NCBI GenBank assembly: GCA_913064925.1 | Contig: CAJYBN010000077.1 | Location: 1 to 11,971, forward strand | DNA from: an uncultured Peptococcaceae bacterium | GTDB lineage: Bacteria > Bacillota > Desulfotomaculia > Desulfotomaculales > Desulfallaceae | Length of the DNA stretch: 11,971 bases | Reading direction: 5' to 3' | In this document: piece after piece, positions 1 through 4,829 of the stretch | How the letters are laid out: each line of letters starts with the position of its first letter | Numbering within the stretch: the first letter of the stretch is position 1 | Notes under the pieces: generated by a model | What the model was told of the DNA's origin: nothing | Database searches by the model: none | The model's input: the letters and a program-made list of their open reading frames with translations, nothing else | Position numbers and translations under genes: made by a program

Positions 1-29
1 TCTTTCCCTACACGACGCTCTTCCGATCT
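1..29 (+). other. Illumina TruSeq adapter remnant (sequencing artefact)
   Basis: The first 29 bases match the 3' end of the Illumina TruSeq universal adapter, including its well-known last 13 bases GCTCTTCCGATCT. This is synthetic library sequence left on a contig end and not part of the genome. Native sequence starts at about position 30. The match is recognised from memory of the adapter and is continuous over all 29 bases. Confidence 0.97.
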
Positions 30-83
30 GGGTTACTATTGACAACATTTATATTTTATGTAAAAGAGAGCAAATTTATTTAC
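30..83. other. AT-rich non-coding contig end
   Basis: This AT-rich stretch between the adapter and the terminator of the starch-binding gene holds no supported gene. A TTGACA hexamer sits at 39-44 but has no convincing -10 partner and no plus-strand gene after it. The region probably begins the spacer before the next gene, which is lost at the contig end. Confidence 0.5.
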
Positions 84-124
84 AAAAAAAAAGCCGCCGC
101 CGGGCAGGCAAAAATGCCGGCCGG
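84..124 (-). terminator. Probable intrinsic terminator of the CBM25 gene
   Basis: About 45 bases after the stop of the CBM25 gene, the minus-strand transcript can form a GC-rich hairpin (97-124). Its core pairs 99-106 with 115-121, with a one-base bulge. A run of nine U residues follows (A9 at 84-92 on the plus strand), separated from the stem by a few GC bases. The stem is imperfect, so the exact fold is uncertain, but a GC-rich stem with a U9 tract is typical of rho-independent termination. Confidence 0.65.
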
Positions 125-169
125 TATAACGGCAATGCGGGAAAAAGAATAAGTAGTCGTGGCAACTGC

Positions 170-541
170 TTACTGCCTTCTACCGTTATGTATAATAAAG
201 GTCCAGTTCAACCCATTGTTGTTGTCCCAATTCCCATAACCGTCGTGGAAACAAAAGTTAAACCTCTCTTCGTCCGGCATGCTCAATGTTTTAACCCATC
301 CCCACCCCGTACGCGACATGCGTAAACTCTGCACGTCCTTCCAGTTGCCCATTTGGCCGTACCCAACGTGCAGAAATACCTGGGCGGCGCCGCTCTGCGC
401 AAGCAACCCGTCGTATAAAACCGTAATTTTTTCGCCGCTGGTAATGGGCACCGGGTCAACCACAACGCCTCCCGGGTAACGCGCTTCGTTCATGGCCCTT
501 AATTTATGTTCTCCTTCTCCAAAATTAGTTTGGTTTACCAT
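170..541 (-). CDS. Stand-alone family 25 carbohydrate-binding (starch-binding) protein
   Basis: This 123-residue protein is essentially one CBM25-type module, the family that binds starch or glycogen in amylases. The fold-defining stretch runs from about residue 38 (KITVLYDG) to 118. It includes the aromatic-rich segment W67, W80 and W82 and the motif NFCFHDG (95-101) followed by NWDNNNGLNW (104-113), whose tryptophans are the expected sugar-stacking residues. There is no signal peptide, membrane segment or catalytic domain, so it should be cytoplasmic and non-enzymatic; a role at stored glycogen or starch-like polymer is inference. The ATG start has a strong SD (GGAGGGTGA, 8 nt upstream). 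The gene stands alone between the terminator of the upstream operon and its own terminator. A -10-like GATAAT lies at 581-586 (minus strand) without a clear -35. The family call is from motif recognition; the function is unknown. Confidence 0.85.
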   Translation of the reverse strand: MVNQTNFGEGEHKLRAMNEARYPGGVVVDPVPITSGEKITVLYDGLLAQSGAAQVFLHVGYGQMGNWKDVQSLRMSRTGWGWVKTLSMPDEERFNFCFHDGYGNWDNNNGLNWTFIIHNGRRQ

Positions 542-614
542 TTCTCGTCACCCTCCCGCAATTTTTGTCAGTCACTTTTTATTATCCAAATTGGGCTCTA
601 TTTTATACACAAGC

Positions 615-644
615 AAAAAATCCGTTCCCAAGGGGAACGGATTT
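615..644 (-). terminator. Strong rho-independent terminator of the nifV-leuC-leuD-dehydrogenase operon
   Basis: A perfect 12-bp inverted repeat (618-629 with 633-644) has a 3-base loop. On the minus strand it runs directly into a U6 tract (A6 at 615-620). It starts 17 bases after the stop codon of the dehydrogenase gene, which makes it the natural 3' end of the four-gene operon. Confidence 0.92.
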
Positions 645-660
645 AGAGAAACCATACCTC

Positions 661-1659
661 CTACATCTTTTTAATGATGGCATCAGCCATACCGCTGGTG
701 GTGGCCGTGCCGCCCAAATCGTAAGTTAAGTCCTTACCTTCCGCCAGCACTTCATTAACGGCCCTCATAACCCGGTCGGCATGACGGCTTTCTCCCAGGT
801 GCTGCAGCATAAGAACGCCGCTCAATATAATGGCCAGCGGGTTCACTTTATTTTTACCCGCATGCTTGGGAGCACTGCCGTGCACCGGTTCAAAAACCGC
901 TGCGCCAGTCCCGATATTGGCTCCCGGGGCCACACCCAGGCCGCCGACCAGCCCGGCGCAAAGATCACTGACTATATCGCCGTACAGGTTGGGCATAACC
1001 AAAACGTCGTAGTTCTCCGGCGCCTGTACCAACTTCATGCACATAGCGTCCACAATCATGTCTTCAAACTCAATGTCCGGGTACTCAGCCGCAACCTTGC
1101 GGGCCGACTCCAGAAATAGCCCGTCTGACAATTTCATTATGTTGGCTTTGTGTACCGCCGTAACCTTTTTCCGGCCCTGCTTGCAAGCCAGTTCGAATGC
1201 ATAGCGACAAATGCGCTCGGACGCTTCGCGGGTAATGATTTTTATACTCTCCGCCGCGTCCCTGCCAACGCGGTGTTCAATGCCCGCATATAGGTCCTCC
1301 GTATTTTCCCTGACCACGACAAGATCAACGTGCTCATAGCGCGTTTTAATACCCGGCAGGGAGCGGGCAGGCCGCACGTTGGCATAAAGATTGAGGCTTT
1401 GGCGCAAGGCTACGTTCACGCTGCGGAAGCCTTGCCCCACCGGAGTGGTTAGCGGTCCTTTCAGCGCCACCCCGTTTCTCTTAATGGACTCCAGCACGTG
1501 ATCGGGTAGCGGCGTGCCGTAGCGGTCAATCACAGCTTCGCCCGCCTCAACTACTTCCCAGTCTATGGCTATTCCGGTGGCATCAATTACCCGGCGCGCG
1601 GCTTCCGCAATTTCCGGCCCAATGCCGTCGCCCGGAATCAAAGTTATCGTGTATCCCAA
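661..1659 (-). CDS. Isocitrate/homoisocitrate/isopropylmalate dehydrogenase family enzyme, isocitrate-type residues
   Basis: This 332-residue enzyme belongs to the metal-dependent beta-decarboxylating dehydrogenases (Icd/LeuB/AksF family): it oxidises a 2-hydroxy acid with NAD(P)+ and releases CO2. The family signature starts at N224 (NLYGDIVSD), and the N-terminus carries LIPGDGIGPE. Numbered against E. coli Icd, the substrate-binding set is present: S80, N82, R86, R96, R117, Y124, K171, and the metal aspartates D204, D228 and D232. S-x-N-x-x-L-R in the specificity helix is the isocitrate pattern. The cofactor position reads K265-H266, which is neither the NAD pair Asp-Ile nor the NADP pair Lys-Tyr. 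The TTG start is chosen because a perfect SD (AGGAGGG) lies 6 nt upstream and homologues begin at this residue. The gene begins 2 nt after the small hydro-lyase subunit and is the last of the operon. Family membership is firm; isocitrate is the favoured substrate, with homoisocitrate suggested by the neighbouring NifV-type synthase. Confidence 0.9.
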   Translation of the reverse strand: MGYTITLIPGDGIGPEIAEAARRVIDATGIAIDWEVVEAGEAVIDRYGTPLPDHVLESIKRNGVALKGPLTTPVGQGFRSVNVALRQSLNLYANVRPARSLPGIKTRYEHVDLVVVRENTEDLYAGIEHRVGRDAAESIKIITREASERICRYAFELACKQGRKKVTAVHKANIMKLSDGLFLESARKVAAEYPDIEFEDMIVDAMCMKLVQAPENYDVLVMPNLYGDIVSDLCAGLVGGLGVAPGANIGTGAAVFEPVHGSAPKHAGKNKVNPLAIILSGVLMLQHLGESRHADRVMRAVNEVLAEGKDLTYDLGGTATTSGMADAIIKKM

Positions 1660-1661
1660 TG

Positions 1662-2171
1662 TTAACCCTCCTGGTCGAAGTTAAAGCCGCCGTACTTTTT
1701 AAAGTGAGATGCCAGGCCCCCGTCGTTAAGTATCTTGATCATGACCTGCGGCAGCGGCTTGATGGGAATTTCCGTCCCCTTGGTCTTATTTTTAATAACC
1801 CCTTCGGCCAAGTCGACGTGCAGTTCATCTCCACTGTCAATCAAGTCCGTATTGCACTCTACCACCGGCAATCCCGTATTAATGGCATTGCGGTAAAAAA
1901 TGCGGGCAAATGACTTAGCCAGCACCGCGCCTATGTTGGCATGCTTAATGGCCAGGGGAGCCTGCTCCCGGGAAGAACCGCAGCCGAAATTAGTGCCCGC
2001 CACGATAAAGTCACCGCGGTTAATTTTCTGGTAAAAATTTGGGTCAAGGTCTTCCATAACATGCTTGGCCAGTTCTTGCATGTCCAAGGTCTTAAACTTA
2101 TATTTCCCCGAAATGATATAATCCGTGTTTACATCATTGCCGAACTTATGCGCTTTTCCTTGCAGTTCCAT
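1662..2171 (-). CDS. leuD: 3-isopropylmalate dehydratase/homoaconitase-type small subunit (LeuD/AksE family)
   Basis: This 169-residue swivel-domain subunit of a heterodimeric aconitase-family hydro-lyase caps the active site and helps select the substrate. The length fits the bacterial/archaeal LeuD2 type. Key motifs are NTDYIISG (15-22), GTNFGCGSSREQAP (59-72) and AKSFARIFYRNAINTG (85-100). The specificity loop, which reads YLRT in methanogen homoaconitase and YLVV-like in isopropylmalate isomerase, is YKFKT here (24-28) with one extra residue before the following helix. The ATG start has a moderate SD (AGGTGA). It lies 17 nt after the large subunit and 2 nt before the dehydrogenase, so co-translation and complex formation are expected. 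The symbol names the family only: with a NifV-like synthase and an isocitrate-like dehydrogenase alongside, citrate or homocitrate is a likelier substrate than isopropylmalate. Confidence 0.9.
   Translation of the reverse strand: MELQGKAHKFGNDVNTDYIISGKYKFKTLDMQELAKHVMEDLDPNFYQKINRGDFIVAGTNFGCGSSREQAPLAIKHANIGAVLAKSFARIFYRNAINTGLPVVECNTDLIDSGDELHVDLAEGVIKNKTKGTEIPIKPLPQVMIKILNDGGLASHFKKYGGFNFDQEG
1666..1672 (-). promoter_or_regulatory. Ribosome binding site fixing the TTG start of the dehydrogenase
   Basis: A full-consensus AGGAGGG lies inside the last codons of the small-subunit gene, 6 nt upstream of the TTG at 1657-1659. The dehydrogenase ORF has no in-frame ATG near its conserved N-terminus, so this SD decides the start. 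Confidence 0.85.
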
Positions 2172-2187
2172 GCCGTCACCTACTTTA

Positions 2188-2215
2188 TTTATATATTCTC
2201 TTTTATATATTCTCT
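2188..2215. repeat. Perfect 14-bp tandem duplication across the leuC-type stop codon
   Basis: Bases 2188-2201 and 2202-2215 are identical 14-mers (plus strand TTTATATATTCTCT). The array covers the last codons and the TAA of the large-subunit gene. Fourteen is not a multiple of three, so gain or loss of one copy changes the reading frame at the end of the gene. Confidence 0.95.
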
Positions 2216-3454
2216 GGGGTCGGTTATTTTGCCGGTGAGAGCTGAAGCCGCCACTGTCGCCGGCGAAGCCAGGTATATGTTGGCGTTGCTGTTGCCCATA
2301 CGCCCCTTGAAGTTGCGGTTGGCCGTAGAAATGACGTTTTCCCCGTCGGAAGGAATCCCGTTATGTGTACCAACGCAGGGCCCGCACCCCGGCGTAACAA
2401 CAGCCGCACCGGCTTTGATCAGTTCCTGAAGTACGCCTAAATCTATAGCTTCCAGGTATATGCGACGCGAGGCTGGCGCCACGATCAACCTGACATCGGG
2501 GTGCACTTTCCGGCCCGCCAAAATCTTAGCCGCCACGGCCAAGTCTTCCAGCCTGCCATTGGTGCAGGTGCCTATCACGGCCTGCTGTACCGGAGTACCT
2601 ACCACATCCGTTACCGGGCAAACGTTATCTACCCGGTGAGGCTTGGCCACCTGAGGTTCCAGTTTGGATACATCATACTCCTTAACTAAGGCGTAATGGG
2701 CGTCGGCGTCGGGCACCACGGGCGAAAACTTCCTGTCGGTATAGCGGGCCAGCCAGGCGAAGGTTTTTTCATCCGCTTCCATCAACCCCGCCTTAGCGCC
2801 CATTTCAACGGCCATATTGGCGACGGTAAAGCGCCCCTCCATGGACAGCGCGGCGATGGCCTCGCCGGTATATTCCGCAGCCATGTACGTAGCACCATCG
2901 GCGGTAACGTCGCCGATTAAATATAAAATGAGGTCCTTAGCGTATACCCCGGCCGGGAGCCGGCCGTGGCATACGAATTTTATCGTCTCCGGTACCTTAA
3001 ACCACATTTTGCCGGAAATAAGTCCACCGGCTAGATCGGTGGAACCCACGCCGGTGGAAAATGCATTTAACGCGCCGTAAGTACAGGTGTGCGAATCGGC
3101 GCCGATAACCAGGCTACCAGGGCCAACCATGCCGCTTTCCGGCACCAGCTGGTGACAGACCCCTTCGCCGATGTCATAGAGGCGCACCCCCTTGGCCCTG
3201 GCAAATTCTCGCATTAATTTGTGCAGCGCCGAAACACCTTCGTTGGGACTGGGGGCACTGTGATCAATAACCAGGGCCACCCTGTTGGGGTCAAAAACGT
3301 CGCTGCCACCCATTTCCTGGAATGCCCTAATAGCCAGGGGAGATGTGCCGTCTTGCCCCATGATGAAGTCCACGTCGGCCACCACAATTTCATTGGCCTG
3401 GACATGCTTGTTGCTATGAGCGGAAAGTATCTTTTCAATGATGGTTTGGCCCAA
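2189..3454 (-). CDS. leuC: 3-isopropylmalate dehydratase/homoaconitase-type large subunit (LeuC/AksD family)
   Basis: This is the 421-residue catalytic subunit of an aconitase-superfamily hydro-lyase; the length matches the bacterial/archaeal LeuC type. It isomerises a 2-alkylmalate or citrate-like acid through a [4Fe-4S] cluster. Cluster cysteines are C297 (GTCTNGR), C357 and C360 (GCGPC). Other conserved segments are DHSAPS (64-69), DSHTCTYGA (120-128) and the C-terminal STANRNFKGRMG and SPATVAASALTGKITDPRE. I place the start at the TTG at 3452-3454. It gives the family-typical N-terminus MGQTIIEKIL and sits 7 nt after a long SD. An ATG 11 codons upstream (3487) lacks an SD and would overlap nifV by 32 nt. 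The gene starts 1 nt after the nifV stop and is followed after 17 nt by its small subunit. The symbol names the family; the substrate is probably citrate or homocitrate by context. Confidence 0.9.
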   Translation of the reverse strand: MGQTIIEKILSAHSNKHVQANEIVVADVDFIMGQDGTSPLAIRAFQEMGGSDVFDPNRVALVIDHSAPSPNEGVSALHKLMREFARAKGVRLYDIGEGVCHQLVPESGMVGPGSLVIGADSHTCTYGALNAFSTGVGSTDLAGGLISGKMWFKVPETIKFVCHGRLPAGVYAKDLILYLIGDVTADGATYMAAEYTGEAIAALSMEGRFTVANMAVEMGAKAGLMEADEKTFAWLARYTDRKFSPVVPDADAHYALVKEYDVSKLEPQVAKPHRVDNVCPVTDVVGTPVQQAVIGTCTNGRLEDLAVAAKILAGRKVHPDVRLIVAPASRRIYLEAIDLGVLQELIKAGAAVVTPGCGPCVGTHNGIPSDGENVISTANRNFKGRMGNSNANIYLASPATVAASALTGKITDPREYIKENI

Positions 3455-3455
3455 A

Positions 3456-4610
3456 TTAATCCCTCTTTCCTCCGTAGTAGTCTTCATAAATGTACACTAA
3501 TTCCTTGTCAAAAAGCGGCCTTTTCAACGACACCGTGTAAGAGCGAATGACAGGAAGCAGTTCCTCGGCCTGGTGCTCGGTAAGCCGTATGCCGTATTCC
3601 GCGTATTTCGCCTTGAGGGCAGCGGTACCGGAGTGCTTACCCACCACGATTTGCCTTTCCAATCCCACTTCTTCGGGCAGGAAGGCCTCGTACGTTTTGG
3701 GATTCTTTAGCGCCCCGTCGGCATGAATGCCCGACTCGTGGGCAAACATGTTGGATCCTACGATGGCCTTCCAGGCCGGCAACTCGCGGCCGGAGGCATG
3801 GGAAACGTATTCGGCCACCTCGCGGAATATCTCGGTCTTGAAACCCAAGTCTACCTTAAACAGGTGCTTTAAGGCCATGACCACTTCTTCCAAGGCGGCG
3901 TTGCCCGCCCGCTCGCCCAAGCCGATAACGGTTACGCCAATCCAGTTGGCGCCTGCCATCACGCCCGCCAGGGCATTGGCCGTAGCCATACCGAAGTCGT
4001 TATGGGTGTGCATTTCAATATCCAAGTCAACATTTTCTCGAATTGTCTTTATGTTCTGGTAAGTGGTAAACGGATCCAGAATGCCCACGGTATCGCAGTA
4101 ACGCAGCCTGTTGGCACCGGCTTCCTTGGCCGCTTTGGCGAACTGGATCAAAAAATCCATATCGCTGCGTGAAGCATCCTCTGCGTTCACGGAAATGTAC
4201 ATTCCTTCCTTGCGAGCAAACTCAACAGCCTTAACCATGTTCTCCAAAACCCATTCCCGGCTCGTCCTGAGTTTGTGTTTAATGTGAATGTCCGAAGTGG
4301 AAATAGAGATGGCCACGGCATCCACGCCGCAGTCCAGGGATTCTTCAATATCCTTGATAACCGGTCGATTCCAGCCCATAATGCTAGCTCTAAGACCGGA
4401 TTGGCAAATCTTTTTTATGGCTTCCTTTTCGTCGCCGCCCATGACTGGAATACCGGCTTCTATCTGTTGCACGCCCATTTCATCCAAAAATTTGGCTATT
4501 CTCACCTTCTCCCTGTTTGCAAACACCACGCCGGCCGTCTGTTCGCCGTCCCGCAAGGTGGTATCTACGATATAAATATCTTTTACCGGTAAAGTTATTT
4601 TGCTAATCAT
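3456..4610 (-). CDS. nifV: NifV/AksA-type homocitrate synthase (possible Re-citrate synthase)
   Basis: This 384-residue DRE-TIM metallolyase condenses acetyl-CoA with a 2-oxo acid. A TIM barrel fills about residues 12-270, with the signature DTTLRDGEQTAGV (16-28; catalytic R20, metal ligand D21), AEDASR (143-148), metal histidines in HTHND (201-205) and GLGERAGNA (231-239). A short lid segment with HESGIHADG follows (291-299). DGEQTAG resembles NifV rather than LeuA (DGEQSPG), and the protein lacks the LeuA regulatory domain, so leucine feedback is not expected. It also lacks the DTTFRDGQQ form I associate with clostridial Re-citrate synthase, although some enzymes annotated as homocitrate synthase (Dehalococcoides) proved to be Re-citrate synthases. 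The start is the ATG with SD AAAGGAGA 8 nt upstream; an in-frame start 25 codons further up (4685) would add an unconserved leader. It is the first gene of a four-gene operon. No nif structural gene is visible here. Confidence 0.9.
   Translation of the reverse strand: MISKITLPVKDIYIVDTTLRDGEQTAGVVFANREKVRIAKFLDEMGVQQIEAGIPVMGGDEKEAIKKICQSGLRASIMGWNRPVIKDIEESLDCGVDAVAISISTSDIHIKHKLRTSREWVLENMVKAVEFARKEGMYISVNAEDASRSDMDFLIQFAKAAKEAGANRLRYCDTVGILDPFTTYQNIKTIRENVDLDIEMHTHNDFGMATANALAGVMAGANWIGVTVIGLGERAGNAALEEVVMALKHLFKVDLGFKTEIFREVAEYVSHASGRELPAWKAIVGSNMFAHESGIHADGALKNPKTYEAFLPEEVGLERQIVVGKHSGTAALKAKYAEYGIRLTEHQAEELLPVIRSYTVSLKRPLFDKELVYIYEDYYGGKRD
3461..3473 (-). promoter_or_regulatory. Ribosome binding site fixing the TTG start of the leuC-type gene
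   Basis: GGAGGAAAGAGGG is formed by the last sense codons of nifV, 6 nt upstream of the TTG at 3452-3454. The nifV stop, one base, then TTG means ribosomes finishing nifV terminate almost on the next start, which favours coupled translation. Confidence 0.85.
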
Positions 4611-4700
4611 GTAATTATCTCCTTTCTCGCGAATTTTTTCATTTTTCTCTGGTATATTCTGCATAACAGGCATAATCAAAAGCAATCTTAAATATTTTAC

Positions 4701-4729
4701 ATTTTACCATTAAAACGCTCTCATGAAAA
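4701..4729 (-). promoter_or_regulatory. Candidate sigma-A promoter of the nifV operon
   Basis: On the minus strand, TTTTCA (4724-4729) is followed by 17 bases and TAAAAT (4701-4706), matching 4 of 6 and 5 of 6 consensus positions, about 90 bases before the nifV start. A second pair nearer the gene, TTGATT-17-TATACC (4651-4679), matches 4 of 6 at each box. Either or both could be used. The operon must start here, because the preceding unit ends in a hairpin. Confidence 0.5.
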
Positions 4730-4742
4730 GGTGAACCAAGCG

Positions 4743-4779
4743 CTTATACTGTATATCACATACACTTGGCCTGTATAAT
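4743..4779. promoter_or_regulatory. Candidate upstream operator region of the nifV operon
   Basis: CTGTATA occurs twice in the same orientation (4749-4755 and 4771-4777), 22 bp apart, about two helical turns. The first copy is part of an 11-bp palindrome, TATACTGTATA (4745-4755). The pair lies just upstream of the better promoter candidate, where an activator could bind. The repeats are short and AT-rich, so chance is a real alternative. Confidence 0.25.
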
Positions 4780-4783
4780 AATG

Positions 4784-4815
4784 ATGGGAGCAGAAGTACC
4801 TTCCCCTGCTCCCAT
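4784..4815 (-). terminator. Hairpin terminator after gatB
   Basis: A perfect 10-bp inverted repeat (ATGGGAGCAG at 4784-4793 with CTGCTCCCAT at 4806-4815) has a 12-base loop and lies 14 bases after the gatB stop. The downstream minus-strand sequence is only moderately U-rich (CATTATTATAC), so termination may be partial. Its position between two gene blocks supports the call. Confidence 0.6.
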
Positions 4816-4829
4816 GCCGTCAGCCGTTT

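Noticed and set aside
39..66. TTGACA at 39-44 as a plus-strand promoter
   Set aside because: The best -10 partner (TAAAAG after 16 bases) is poor, no plus-strand gene follows, and the site is 10 bases from the artefactual adapter.
3455..3487. ATG at 3487 as the start of the leuC-type gene
   Set aside because: It has no SD, overlaps nifV by 32 nt and adds 11 residues before the family-typical N-terminus. The TTG at 3454 has a long SD at the right distance.
3456..4610. Part of a nitrogen fixation cluster
   Set aside because: The synthase is NifV-like, but no nif structural, cofactor or regulatory gene is visible, and the neighbours instead complete a 2-oxo acid elongation route.
4611..4685. 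Start at 4685 for nifV
   Set aside because: The 25 extra residues are not typical of NifV, whereas the internal ATG at 4610 has an AAAGGAGA SD 8 nt upstream.
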